Shown: positions 13,401 through 25,125, counted from the first letter of the stretch. The stretch: DNA of 64,000 bases from Hysterangium stoloniferum (GCA_015178975.1 WHVD01000004.1:372001-436000), one strand, 5' to 3'. Numbers and translations are program-made. Notes: generated from the letters alone by a model not told the origin.

Positions 13401-16400
13401 ACCAAGGTTCAAATTTATCTATTATCCTTGTTGTCGATCTTTTTCTAATTCTATTATTCAGGTGAGGCCGCTGCTTACCGCTACGCGTAACGACGACGAG
13501 CTTCGTAAGAAGCAAGCGGAACTGCAGCTCGCTCGTGAGCGTGCAGAACGCGATCAACGCGAGCGTGAGGCACTTGAAGCTCTGAAGATGCGCCTTGAGC
13601 AGGAGAAACGAAAGGTGGAGACTGAGCTTGAAGCTGAACGAAATCTTGCTATCGATAAGGATGCCCTTCTAGAGCGCAGCAAGAAGCGGGAATCCGAGCT
13701 TGAGGATGATGTTCTAGCCCTCCAGGCCGATATCGATACTCTGGATTCTCAATTGGATAGGGCGCTTAAGGCACACAAGTCCACAGAAGAGAAATATGAG
13801 GCTTTGAAGGCGGCCTTCGAAGAGGCTGCCCAGCATCTTGCCAGACTCGAGCAGGAAGGAACAACCTGGATGGGGAAGGAGGCCGAGTTAACAGACGAAT
13901 TAGCGGAAGCGGAGAAAGAGATTCGTGCACTTGCTTTGGAGAAGGAAGGCCTGGAGAAGACGAGCGAAGAGCTTAAGCGTATTGTCGCCGAACGCGAAGA
14001 AGATATTGCTCGTGTAAAGGAAAGGATGGAAGTATCGCTGTCAGATATGGAAGTCAAGCTTGCTAGTGAAATCGCGGCACGGTGAGTCGCACCACTGTAT
14101 CTTTATTACCTTCACCTCATTTAATTGTTCACAACAGGGATTTGGGCCACAACAAATCAGAGGCATTTGAAAAGGAACTTCGACAAACCAAGGAGCAAAT
14201 AGCTGAATTGACGCGTACGGCGACTGATTATTCTAATATGCTTCAGAAGAGGGAAGCCGACATTTCTCGTCTCTCTGAGGAACTTGTCAACTCTCGTCAT
14301 GAGCATGATTTGTCTAGGAAGCTAACTGTAGAGTTACAAGGGCGGCTAGATACATTGGTTGCGGAGTTAGAGGCCCAAGCTCACGATCGGGACCGAGAAT
14401 CACAAACCCGGACCAATTTACAAAGCGAGATCGATGAGCTGCGGACATTAATGGATGCCAAAGTATCAGAAGATAGCAAGCGTGCCGAGGTCGAACGTAG
14501 CAAGGAACATGAACTAAACGGTCTTCGCCAACAGGCTAATAATCTCAAAGAGCAACTTGCCGAGACGCGACGCTTATCTCTCGAAGAACAAAACAAGCTC
14601 AGAGTTGATGCTGACCGTTTACAGACAGAGCTGCGATCCTTGAAGAAGGAGCACGATAATCTCCTGGAACAGAAGAAGATTCTCGAAGGTCAACGAAAGG
14701 AAGCGGAGTTGGCCCTAATTGCTGCCGAGAAGGGAAAGCGCGCGACCGAATCTGAACTTCAAGCTATTCGAACGCGACAAATCGACGCTGATAGCCAATT
14801 GGCGGAAACAACCAAAGCTAAGGAGGTACATTGTCGAAATAGTTTGAAGACTTACACATACTGATACAGCCATTCAGTCTCTAGAACGTCAATTAAATGC
14901 AGCTCAAGCCAAGCATCAAGATTTCGAGGACGCCGTCTTACAGATTGAGCGCGAGAAGTCGTCTTGGGTTCGACAGATGGAATCCATCAAAAAGCAACTT
15001 GAGGCAGAGTCCAACAAGCGTGCGCAACTTGAACAATCGAATGTTGCCCATAATTCGGAGATTGTCAAATATAAAGATCGAACAGTGAAACTCGAAAAGG
15101 AGCTTAACAAGGCCTTGGATGATCTACACGCCCGAGATTGGGAAGTAACGCAGCTCCGATCGAAGCAGGATAAAACCATCGTCGAACACGTGCATGTTCT
15201 GGAAGAAGCCAAGAAAGTTACAGATCGTCAACTAGCTGAAGCCCAATTGGAACTACAGAGCCAGATTGCGTACATCCGCTCATTGGAGAAAACGAAGGTG
15301 CGACTTACTGGTGAAGCTGAAGATTTTGCTCGCGATGCGGAGCGCGAACGAGCGGAACTACGTGCTAAGGAGAAAGCTGCCAGGGTGCAGGAGGAACGTG
15401 CCACCAGAGCCCTTGCCGAAGTTGAGAAGGAACGTCGGGCGCGAGAGGCAGCAGAGGCTCATGCACGGAAGTTGCAATCAGATCTCAATAATTCAAAGAC
15501 CCAGCTATTAGATGCTGCACAGCAAATCGAAGTCGTGCAGCGCTCTAAGACTCATTTAGAAACCGAGCTGGCCACACTTGCGGCCGAGACAGATAGTCAT
15601 AGTGCTCTTCCCAAACTACGCCGACAGTATGAGACGAGAATATCTCAGTTGGAGTCTCAAGTCGAAGAGTCGGAGTTGGCTCGGACAACTGCCGAACGTA
15701 TCAAGCAGCGCATTGACCAGCAACATGCTGAGATTCGCCGTCTCATAACAAGCAGTGGTCCAAAAGATGATAGCTTCCGAACGCGTCTACTGAAAGAGCT
15801 CGCAGCGTTTGATGAAGATCAGACACGGGAGCTTTCTGCTCGTCATACGACTCCTCGCAAGGCCTCTGAGATTCGCACTTATGCCAACGTCACACCCACC
15901 AAGCGCGCTTCTACTGAAGCAAATGGCATTCTTCGCATGCGGAAGGACTCACAAGCTGAACCACCTCGCACTCCAGATCGTCAGGTGTCGGCCTTGAGAC
16001 AGCAGGTCCAGGTCCTTGAGCTTCGTATGATGGCGTCTGAGCGTGTACGACAACACTTGGAGGCGTCATTGCGTGAAATCACGGCTGAATTCGAAACAAA
16101 TGATGGTTCGAAACAATCCCTTCAAGCCCACAGGGTGAGATTGGCAAGGGAGAAAACTCGATTAGCTGAGTTATTGGAGGAAGAGGCTGAGGCCCGTAGA
16201 GCAGCTGAAGCATCTCAAATGGACGGTGTGAAGGCGATGTGGGATAAGTTCCAGTCGACGATATCTCATGAACGTGAAAGCTACGCGAAGCTGGAGGACT
16301 CACGAAAGGCTTTGGTAAACGGGATGTGTTGATCAGTGCTTTAAAGTACTAATGATTTCCTTCAGCTCGCCCAACAAAGAGCAGCCTTGACGGAGCTCGA

Positions 16401-18438
16401 GGACCAACGTCGTCAGGTTCAAGAGCTTTCTCTGTCCAAGAAACAGCTACAAGCGGATCTGGCGGACTTCAAAGAACGCCTTGAGGTGGAACTTTTAGCC
16501 AAAAATGAGGAGATTGGTAAGTAATTGCCCTTCTTAAGAATTTTGTCAATGTACTGAACCGCTCGCTCCAGGTACGAAACGCAAACTTCAACTCCAGTTA
16601 CAAGAGTTGGAAGTTTCAAATGCAACATCATCGACGATTCAAGGAGGTTCGTAACGGCATGAGTTACCGTGATCGCATACTCATCCCTCGTTAGAACTTC
16701 GAGAAGCCGTGGAGACCTACAAAGCCAAAGCGGAAGCTTATCTTGGTAGACTCGAAGCTGCAGAACTTGCCAAAGTCAAATCTGCTCGTGGTGAAGCCTA
16801 CGGTACGTACATCTATCTATCCGAGGCGATGATAATATCTTCAACTACTCGTTCTAGCACGTCGTGCATTGAATGACGCAGAAAAGGTGCATGTGCAAAC
16901 TACGGGAGAGCTTAAGGCGGCTGAAGAACGTCTGCGAGCTGCAGAACAGCAGATTCGAGATTTGGAAGCGAAGCTTGAGGATGAGAATCGGGAGCTTGGC
17001 GATATGGAACTTTTCCGTCGTAGGCTCACTGAGGAAATGGAGGATGAGCGAGATCAATACCAGAAGGATTTATCTGAAAGGGATTTCACGATTGACCAGA
17101 CTCGTAAGAAATATCAAAGTATGTTACTTGCGTTGGGCTGTTTCCCCTTTTACTGATTTTTTATTACAGCTGAGTTAGCGCAACTCAGCGAAGGTTCGTG
17201 TTGCATTCTAAGTATTGCATCATCACTAATAACTAGCAACAGAACTTCAATTCCAACGGGATAGTATGAGTCGCCTCCGAGAAGAGAATCGTGCCGTGCG
17301 TGCTGATCGCGATGAACTTCAACTCAGATACGATGATGAAGTCTACAACGGTGGCGCTTGGAAGAAGGAGAAGGAGCGGTTAGAAACCAAGATCAGCGAC
17401 ATTAACGCAGCCTATGAGGCATCCAACAACGCCAACGCAGAGCAGCAAGCTCAAATCGTGTCCTTACTCTCACAAGTGCGTGAACTCCGTGCTGTGCTCG
17501 ATGAAGCCGAGGCGGATCGCGCTGCACTGCAGAAAGCAAGGCGACAGCTAGAGGGCCGTCTAAACGATATCGCACAACATCATGTGGAGACGAGTAAGAT
17601 GACATCGGATCGTGCGCTGCAGGCGATGCATCTTGAAAAACAGGAGCTGCGCAGCGCATTAGAAGAACAAGAAGATCGAGTCAATATGGCGAATGAGCGA
17701 CTAAAGAAGGCGGAGGCGTTTGCGAATGACAGCCAGATTGAGCTGAATAAGGTTAGAGCTGAGAATTCAGAACTCGACCGACTTAATGTAAGTCCTGTTC
17801 CTGTGTAATGGGAGGTTATGCTCATAATTCTTCACAGGCAGGCTTGGAGAAGCAACTCAAGGAACTGAACGTCCGCATTGTGGATCTGGAAACTAAATCC
17901 TATGCAAGTTCCCCTCGACCAGCCCGCGAATCTCGTCGTCTTGAAACCCGTATCGAAGAGCTAACAAGTAAACTCACTCAAGAGTCTAAAGAGAAGAGCG
18001 AAACTCTAAGAATGAGTCGAACGGTAGATAAGAGCGTACGGGATACCAAGTTCCAGCTCATGGAAAGTGACCGTCAACGTGCTCGTCTGGAAGATGAAGT
18101 GAAGACATATGAGAAGAAGGTTGGAGACTTGAGGCAATCTGTTGACGCACTTGTACGTCGACGTCATGTCCATCTAGTCCATTACACTAATCTGACGTAT
18201 ATCATTATCAGCAAACGTCTGAGAGTGAGCTTCAACTGGCAAAGCGAAGAGCTGAACGCGAGGCCGCGGAGTTCAAAGCGCGGTCTTTAGGGTATGTGCT
18301 CCCAATAGCGAGTGCTTCTATCCCACTGACGGGCATATGTACAGGCTTGAACGGGAGCTAGAACGTCTACGCAGTCGTCTGGAACGACCATCCTCCGTTA
18401 TGTCTCCTGCAAATTCACCACGAAAGCCCGAGCCATGA
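10489..18438 (+). CDS. class II myosin heavy chain
   Basis: Myosin II is an actin motor that forms filaments through a coiled-coil tail and, in fungi, builds the cytokinetic ring. Nineteen exons join in frame: 10489-10665, 10713-10856, 10910-11094, 11142-11451, 11507-11666, 11720-12225, 12273-13406, 13462-14081, 14138-14825, 14878-16314, 16366-16516, 16572-16646, 16695-16802, 16858-17118, 17170-17193, 17243-17787, 17838-18152, 18212-18291 and 18345-18438. They give about 2337 aa. An SH3-like N-terminus ([18 protein letters not shown]) precedes the motor: P-loop GESGAGKT at about residues 170-177, switch I NNNSSRF at about 266-272, switch II DIAGFE at about 487-492, and an actin-binding region ([15 protein letters not shown]). 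One IQ-like motif ([10 protein letters not shown]) ends the motor. The remaining roughly 1450 residues are heptad-rich coiled coil, ending [11 protein letters not shown]. Odd points: intron 1 needs an AAG acceptor, intron 2 a GTCGGT donor, and exon 15 is only 24 nt. Confidence 0.95.
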
Positions 18439-18770
18439 TAATGATTTTAATGAAACCTACGAACCCGGGTCGCCATGATTCCGATTATTTTTAACTCATT
18501 TTTTCTATTATTTGGCATATTTCCGTCTCCTCTCAATCTGTCCTCGTCAACTGCTCATCATGATATCTCATGTCTTATACGCACACATACCTGTATGATA
18601 CTTACCAGTGATGTATCAAACCCATCCTCTTTCTCTCTACTTACGCCACAGCAACCTATGTAGTATTAGGTTTAAAACTTAATGGTATGACATAGTTGCG
18701 ATATCACTACAACATGATTACTAAGGAAATAGATAAGTAACAAATATGAAAACGAATCATCAGAATCTAT

Positions 18771-19933
18771 TCAGCGCTTGATAGAGATCCCGAGAGAAGT
18801 TGTCGTATGTCGATGTGTAGTGCCAGGCTTCGCAGGGAGACTTCTGGTCTGTGCGCTGGCAGCCAGACCTGATGTCAGCGGACTCGCATTCGAACTGCCA
18901 GTCAAAGTCGACCGACTCATTGGCAAACTCGAATTCGACCCCGAAGAAGCGGAATTGGGTCGCAAGATTGACGTCGTGCTTCTACCAGGCTTCCGTTGCA
19001 TGCCGCCTGCGGGTATGGTGGGTAGAGCAGACACGAGTGGTTTTTGTGGCAACGAGGACGGGAGAAGGGTAAGCGGTGCTGAAGACTGGGGTTTGTGCTC
19101 CATCTGTCGAAGTTTAGCTTCGAGTGCTGCTATCTTGTCTTTTGTACTATGTCAACGGATGAATAATTGTGAGACATTGTGATACTAAAATAATAGATAT
19201 CATTGGGAACGTGAACGTACGCTTCTGGGCGATTGTGTGTCTTCAGAAGAGATAATGTGGTGGGACGGGATGTGTCAGTTCCAAAACGTTTAGTAGGGTG
19301 AGAGGTGTCTATTTGTGGTGCCTGGATTAACTTAATAAGTATCGCGTGCGGAGAGCTCTACACAGAGAAACACACCTGATGCGCAAATGTAACAACTAGC
19401 CTCCGTCCGCGTAGTAACTTATCATGCAACGCCCCTAAAGCCTTTATCGCGTCCTATCCATGTTTCAACTCTATGAGACATACAACAGAAAGAATAAATG
19501 ACGAACATCTTTGGAACCATACTCCACAAAGGCATAACCCCGTGGTTTGCCTTTCGCAGGCCCTGTCTTGTGAAATAAAAAGTCCAGCTTGGAGACTTTC
19601 CCATGCTTTGAAAAGAGCTGCAATAAGGTGTATCTAGATTTACACGACGGCGTTTCTTAATCAATCATGTTGACATTCAACGTTAAATACTCACTCATCA
19701 ACGGTCGGATGTAGGTTCCCCACATAAAGACGGTCTTTGAGAACCTGACTAGAGGACGGTGGCGTTGGTTGAGGTATTGGGGGTGTAGGACTTCGAGTAG
19801 GATAGGATATAAGCCCAGATGTTGACGCTGTCGACTCGCTCATTAATGGTCGCAGGTCAAGTGAGGATCGCTTATGTAAGCTTTTTCGGGAGCTTTTCGA
19901 TTGAATCCATCCTCGTCGAAGTTGCCAGATCAT
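18771..19933 (-). CDS. RBM18-like single-RRM RNA-binding protein
   Basis: Five exons join in frame: 19695-19933, 19507-19633, 19376-19453, 19221-19321 and 18771-19146. They give about 306 aa. A Ser/Pro-rich N-terminus is followed by one RNA-recognition motif at about residues 70-150, with RNP2 LYVGNL and RNP1 RGYAFVEY. The segment LLQLFSKHGKVSKLDFLFHK resembles eukaryotic RBM18, whose molecular function is poorly defined. The C-terminal third is a short coiled coil plus a low-complexity Ser/Thr/Pro tail. Start choice is uncertain: a second in-frame ATG (MSESTASTS) lies about 30 codons in. The gene converges on the myosin gene; their stop codons are about 330 bp apart. Confidence 0.8.
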
Positions 19934-20334
19934 TTGGTACTAATACTTTGAAAGATTGTGCTATAGTATTAATGCGATAAGATGGTTCACTCTTCCTCGC
20001 GACATAGCACCAATGTCTTGTTGTACATTTTGAGGTTACTTATTAGACGCGTCAGTTCGCAGCCTGTCGGTCCGACAATTCACGGTTGACAACATGGATC
20101 TTGAAGGCATTTTGATGGTCCAAATTACTCCCAATTATGTGAGGATTTTACGTTATACTTAGACTGCTATTTATTTATTTACTATTCTCCAGAATATTCC
20201 TTGTATCTGAGTCCTCTCAGTTCTTTCAATCTGGAGCACAATAATCACTTATACCAATTTACTCGATTTAATTACAACGTTTTCACAAAGCCTTGTCCAC
20301 CTGTCTTTTTTCTTTGCTCAATGTAAAATATTAC
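19934..20334. other. intergenic, no gene recognised
   Basis: AT-rich spacer between the RBM18-like gene start and the next minus-strand gene. No motif or repeat noted. Confidence 0.5.
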
Positions 20335-20847
20335 TTATTTTAAGCGCCCCACAGCCACCTTCCCATCTCCAGTTGTCTTCCGACAGATCAGTGCATCATC
20401 AAGACCTAATATATTTCCGTAGATCTCGCGGTCTTGAGGCATTAGAAGAGAGAGATAAAGCTGTTCGTGTGGGGGCCAAGCCATGTTATGGCGCTGTAAT
20501 CGGTCGAAGAGTATGAATTCTGATATATATACTCTGGAAAAATATATTGCAATTGTGGCCTCATGGCTATTAAATTTCACTTACTTTGACCAAACAATGA
20601 CTGTAACTTGCAGCGGCGTGACAACTAAATACAGAGAACACCACATAGCCAGCATAAGTGAGAAACTACGATGCTGGCATAGACAATGAACATACCTCGG
20701 TGAAAAGGTTGGACCCCTTCGCTGAGGTGATACTACTACGAGAATCGCCGGTTTATATCATACCTGACTCTGAGAGAGAGTCTCTATGCGACCATATCGT
20801 ACAACCATGCGTAGGCTTGATACTCGTACACCAACTGACCAAATCCC
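20335..20847 (-). CDS. hypothetical small protein, family not recognised
   Basis: Reading on the minus strand, four open segments can be joined by plausible GT-AG introns: HGCTIWSHRDSLSES (about 20763-20820), AKGSNLFTE (about 20700-20725), LSRRCKLQSLFGQR (about 20595-20640), and a last exon from VYISEFILFDRLQRHNMAWP to VAVGRLK and stop at 20335. The last exon is open for over 65 codons and looks coding. No start codon was fixed, and the family is not one I know. It starts only a few bases after the stop of the HAD gene, so it could be a separate small gene or alternative 3' exons of that transcript. Confidence 0.35.
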
Positions 20848-20849
20848 TC

Positions 20850-21944
20850 CTACCCAGAAATATGTCCAGCCACCTCTTCCAAGCTATTCACAATGCACGT
20901 AGGCTGCCCCAACTGATCAGCCCACCCCTTTCCAGCCCTGTCAACCCAGATCGTGCGCATCCCAGCCGCCTGGGCACCGACGATATCGAATGGATTCCTA
21001 TACACATAAGATGTGGGATATATTATCAATATAGAACATGCTACTGATGAGACTCCAGGGGAATATACCCGAAACTCACCCACTGACAAGCCAGATATCA
21101 TCAATTTTGTCTTCTTTGCCCAATTTCTTGGCCAGATGTTGATACACAGCCGGGGATGGCTTGTAACTCTTCACATCACCGACGACGACGTATGGCAATG
21201 GGCTTTGGGAGAAATGTTTCAGTTCAGGGCTGTTATCAATGGCAGTTTCGACCATCTAAGGTGGTTTTTTTGACATTATTTAATGTCGCTGTTCCAAGCT
21301 AAATGAATCTTCAATGTTACCTTTTCAGTCCCTATACTCAGATTTTCAGGGAAATGGGACTATAAGAGACGATGGATTTAAGATGTACCATTAGTGAATA
21401 TCACGGTCTTAATTTTGTCGTCTGTTTCCAACCTTGATAACGTTCCGGGGACGTCTTCGAATCTATAAAGAATAACAACCTATTATTTATTGCGAAGTAG
21501 AGCGTCATGTAGCACGCACACAGTTAAATATTTATACGAATTTATTACGTCGTTGATAGATCCCTCAGTCAGCGGCAACCCTGTGTCTTTAGCTGCGTGG
21601 ATAAGGCTCTTTCGCGTAATCAAGTCGAAGGGTTCGTAGTTGCCTGGTATGTAGAACCGATCATCAGCTTCTTACCTGGGCTGTGGCTGTTCCCGCAGAT
21701 TTCAACTATGAGCTCACCCATTGCTACTAGTCTCCAAGTATACCTGGGTCTGTGTAAGACAATCTTAGAAGTGGATGTGTTCTAGATTTACTAACTCTAG
21801 CTGGTATTTTCGCCATTCCGTCGAAACAGCAGAAGCACTCAGGCTGAATGACTCGGGAATATGCTTTGATATTTCCTTCGTCACTGAGGACGTATCTAAC
21901 AGAGTGCCATAAAGGTCGAATGCGACACAGATGGTTGAGGACAT
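20850..21944 (-). CDS. haloacid dehalogenase-like (HAD type II) hydrolase
   Basis: HAD hydrolases use an aspartate nucleophile; this subgroup resembles 2-haloacid dehalogenases, though the natural substrate in fungi is usually unknown. The protein starts MSSTICVAFDLYGTLLDTSS, giving motif I (D.Y.T) right at the N-terminus. Later exons give NYEPFDLITRKSLIHAAK, TLSRLETDDKIKTVIFTNG (motif II, Thr before Asn-Gly), PYVVVGDVKSYKPSP (motif III Lys), DDIWLVSG and NPFDIVGAQAAGMRTIWVDR (motif IV region). It ends VAGHISG-stop at 20850-20852. At least five short introns interrupt it. All motif residues are in place, so it is probably functional. Confidence 0.85.
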
Positions 21945-22279
21945 GCTTGGTCACTCTGGGAAAAACGCTCGCCGCTGGGTGCCAAATCCGTACTCAGGGT
22001 GCATGACGTATCGGCAAGCCACAGTGGAGTACGAGTGTGTTAAATATTTTGGGAGTCTCAATGCATAAGGGTAAAGCATACCATTGTATAACGCTAACTA
22101 CATGATTTTTATATACCTAAATTTACTTAATTCAATCTCAGAATCATCTAAGACAACACGGGAGTCTCGCGGCTTCTACATGAGCTGAAGGGATTTTATA
22201 CATTTATTTAAAGACAGTGTTGATCACTTTGGATCAGTTTTTATCATGGCATTAATGGATCCTAGCTCACTTTTCATAC

Positions 22280-22725
22280 TCGTGGGTTGAGTGAAAAAGC
22301 TAAGACTGAGGCTCCCACATATCTATTTGTCTAGAATTACGAGGCGGAAGTATGGGAATTCGAACGACTGCAATATCCCCCTTCTTTGCAATATCCCGCC
22401 AATGAGCCATCCCACGCACTCCAACCGAACCTATCCCACATCTACATAATTGCGCTCAGGAACATATAAAAACCTTTCTTTCCACCAATCATTCCGACAC
22501 TGTGATGACTGGTCTTGGATTTTTGGAAGTCAAAAGTGCAACTTCGAAACAGCCTCGGCTTGTGGTCGTATACCAATTACTCTCTTTACAATATCTCCCC
22601 TTGGAATCCAGGGAGTCGAAAACCACTCGTAAGGCTCGCCATCCTTTGAACTAACTTTGCAAGAGGAAGTTGGGTTGGTCGTAGGGGGGATGCAATGAAT
22701 AATATTATAGTATAAAAGTATAAAA
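22280..22725 (-). pseudogene. decayed relative of the neighbouring 199-aa unknown protein
   Basis: Minus-strand frames read GEPYEWFSTPWIPRGDIVKR, then CFEVALLTSKNPRPVITVSE, then RGMAHWRDIAKKGDIAVVRI. These follow the order and pattern (WFEVAI..., ...EEGDMLVVRV) of the gene at 22979-23578. An in-frame TGA after KVFICS and at least one frame change break it. I read it as a tandem paralogue that has lost function. Confidence 0.5.
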
Positions 22726-22978
22726 GTCATGATATTGGCTGGTACTCTACTGCAGTAGACTTAGGAGTTTGTCATATAATGTTCATTTGTCAGATAAGAG
22801 GATTGGAGCTTGATGTATGAAATGGTCACACAAGATATAGGCATTTATCCTAAAGACAACTAAACAAGGCTTGAGCTAAACTCTGAACCTGTTAAGTAGT
22901 CACGTCAATATCCACAGCTTCTCGACATTCTCCTTGTGGGTTTTCTGTATACTTCAGAAAAAGAATTTAGAAGAATAA

Positions 22979-23578
22979 TTATTTCATTTGATGAAACCGC
23001 TCGTCTCGAACCTTTCTAGGTGGAAGCGTGGGTTCAAACCACTCCATAAATTGCAGGTGTCCATTTTGCGCAATGTTCTGCCAAGCACCAAACTGTGCAC
23101 ATACCCTCACCACGAGCATGTCACCCTCCTCCAGATACTCCCAAACCTCATGATCCGGCCCAAACATGTCGCCTATTCGCCAGTCCAGTTCTTGTGATGC
23201 GATAGGATTGCGATGACTGAGCCAGACAAGATCATTGCCATCAGGTTTCTGCTTGACAATATTCTCAGCACTCGAAATTGCGATTTCGAACCAGCTCCAA
23301 CTTCCAGCGGCTTCGTCATTGCACCATCCTTGATCGCGCGAGAAAGTCCTCAATTGCATGCTAGCGAGTCTGGCGATATCTTTTCGCTGAAGCGGGGGGG
23401 TGGACATCCATGGGATAACAACAGGCTCGTGTGACATTGCGCGTGCCTGGCAGTTGGACGTCGAAGAAAATTCGACGGGTGAAGGAACGATGCAGTGAGC
23501 CATGCGAAGGATCGGAATCACGAGTTCGATTGGAAGACCCGGACGTGTGGGTGTTCCTGCCTCAAGAGATCGTGCCAA
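22979..23578 (-). CDS. single-exon 199-aa protein of an uncharacterised basidiomycete family
   Basis: An uninterrupted frame starts MARSLEAGTPTRPGLPIELV and ends ERFHQMK. The N-terminal LPIELVIPILRMAH is F-box-like (family members often begin with such a helix). The centre contains RDQGWCNDEAAGSWSWFEIA and LSHRNPIASQELDWRIG, and the end EEGDMLVVRVCAQFGAWQNI. I recall this W/D-rich pattern from many uncharacterised agaricomycete proteins, where it occurs in multicopy families; no biochemical function is known to me. A decayed relative lies about 250 bp downstream. Confidence 0.65.
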   Translation of the reverse strand: MARSLEAGTPTRPGLPIELVIPILRMAHCIVPSPVEFSSTSNCQARAMSHEPVVIPWMSTPPLQRKDIARLASMQLRTFSRDQGWCNDEAAGSWSWFEIAISSAENIVKQKPDGNDLVWLSHRNPIASQELDWRIGDMFGPDHEVWEYLEEGDMLVVRVCAQFGAWQNIAQNGHLQFMEWFEPTLPPRKVRDERFHQMK

Positions 23579-23742
23579 TGCATGGTAAGAGCGCCTGGAT
23601 TCTCGTGCTTCTGGATGTGCCTAGTAGACTATAGTGATTAATATTCATTCACTTTATGACAATGGCTCGGTAACGTACTATTGCTATGTTGGAGTCTGAC
23701 ATCTCCGGAGTGTCCAAGTCCACCAACTCCGGTCACATGACC

Positions 23743-24039
23743 CCTTCACGAGGAGCACCGCCACACCCTCCGCACTGCCTCTCAAGACCTATCACTCCCC
23801 ATTATCCTCGGCACCTACAAGGGCCTTGAAGCCCTAGCTGTCATCGCCGCCTCTGATGCTTTCCGGAAAGCATAACTGGCCCACCATCCCTGCTCTTGCC
23901 CTACATTCGACCCTCTTGCCCATACCAACCAGCTACATACACATCCTGCTGCCCCCACCTACCATTAGGGTACTTTTCTCCCAACCGCTATGTATCTTAG
24001 TTATGCGATGCGGTATATAAATGTATTAAAAATAAAAAA
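23743..24039 (+). mobile_element. 5'-truncated LINE (non-LTR retrotransposon) 3' end
   Basis: The roughly 297-bp insert ends in an A-rich tail (AAAAATAAAAAAA at about 24027-24039) and is flanked by the 18-bp direct repeat aactccggtcacatgacc at 23725-23742 and 24040-24057. Target duplication, poly-A tail and 5' truncation are the signature of target-primed reverse transcription. A plus-strand frame reading HRTLRTASQDLSLPIILGTY and EALAVIAASDAFRKA would be the last codons of the element's ORF2. Confidence 0.8.
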
Positions 24040-24057
24040 AACTCCGGTCACATGACC

Positions 24058-24399
24058 AAGATCTCTGACCACAAGATGAGCCGGAAACCGGTAACTGAGG
24101 AGTTCCGACGCAACGGCATGGCAATGCAAGGAACACTAGTCCAGCCTTGTCCAATTCGGACTGATATGTGCGAAAGCTGTGGTTGGATAGGGGGCGAGTG
24201 TGTATGCGTGGGAAGACTCGCCGCTCGGGAGGGCGGGCATCCCTTTGCATTTACAACTTCGCAATATTAATCCGATAAAAGATCCAATTTCTTCAACCCT
24301 TAAGAATGACAACTATTGTATTACTGTCCTCGGCATGAGGGCAAGGGTGGATAAACTAACTCAGAAAGGTTTAAATGTGTAATGAGCGAAAATTCTAAT
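24058..24399. other. intergenic, right flank of the LINE insertion
   Basis: A 72-codon plus-strand frame with several Cys (CESCGWIGGECVCVG) begins at the LINE target site. It has no recognised domain or splice partners, and is noted but not called as a gene. Confidence 0.4.
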
Positions 24400-24510
24400 G
24401 ATTGTGAATCGATAGTCATCGTCAGGAAGCAGAAGGCGTGGGAGTCATCCATACGTTCAGCTGGACGTCGAGTGTCGCACTTTTCCCGGCAAGCGAGGGA
24501 TCGTGCGACA
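24400..24510 (-). mobile_element. LTR fragment with terminal hairpin (same family as 33570)
   Basis: On the minus strand it begins TGTCGCACGATCCC and contains CGACGTCCAGCTGAACGTAT. It matches the start of the LTR at 33570-33835 (TGTCGAGTGCCGCAC..., CAACGTCCAGCTGAGCATAT). The first about 40 bases fold into a GTCGCAC/GTGCGAC hairpin. The rest of the LTR is missing. Confidence 0.5.
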
Positions 24511-24534
24511 CTACTCGTATAATGAAGTTACTAG

Positions 24535-24574
24535 AGAGTATTTGCAACTAATATATATTAGTTGCAAATACTCT
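24535..24574. repeat. 40-bp perfect palindrome
   Basis: AGAGTATTTGCAACTAATAT is followed immediately by its exact complement, with no spacer. The flanks (TACTAG / GTAGTA) extend the symmetry imperfectly to about 52 bp. It lies between the LTR fragment and the duplicated segment. Confidence 0.85.
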
Positions 24575-24776
24575 GTAGTACAATGTTTTACTACTATCTT
24601 TGTAACATACTTACCAAAGATCTTCGGATAGTTAGTTGACACAGTTAAATACTGGCAGTAATCTGCCGAAAGAGAGAAATCTCCTTGAATCTCGCCTGTC
24701 TGTAAATCGTAACATACTTTATGCTAGTGATGGCAACGTTATATCTCCAATTGGTTCGTACTAACTACTTATATTA

Positions 24777-25125
24777 GAGCCATCTTGCGTGATGTGAATA
24801 TATTCGGTCCCAATCCCGAGGATTTCATCCCAGAACGCTTGGAGTGCCGGATCTTACAATTGCGTTTGGGTCTGGTCGCAGGTAAGTGTCGTTGCCAACA
24901 CAACAAGGAATCCAGATATTCATGAACTTCTTTGATACATGTGGAATATGTGCTAGTCGTTTCCTTGCCAAAGGCATCACTCCCATCACAATCGCATCCA
25001 CTCTGAAGGCGTACAACACCACATCGTCTGCGGACAGCCAAGGTAACGAATCCCCCCCCTTCCCTGCTAAATGCACATCCAGCTTCATGTCGTGCGTTTT
25101 TCAATTAATTTGTGGAAAGGATTTT
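24777..25125 (+). pseudogene. cytochrome P450 C-terminal relic, copy A
   Basis: The frame AILRDVNIFGPNPEDFIPER is a P450 PERF-region sequence. After a frame change, PDLTIAFGSGRR is the start of the heme loop, ending at a GT donor (24892). A second piece reads ICASRFLAKGITPITIASTL, KAYNTTSSADSQGNE and CTSSFMSC, matching the P450 C-terminus. The heme-loop CPGR is changed to CASR, the variable stretch before PDL is deleted, and no upstream exons with the ExxR helix exist. It is a dead fragment. Confidence 0.75.

Noticed and set aside
24052-24270. Cys-rich 72-codon plus-strand frame beginning in the LINE target duplication
   Set aside because: No start context, no domain, and it begins inside a target-site duplication, so a gene here would be broken by the LINE.
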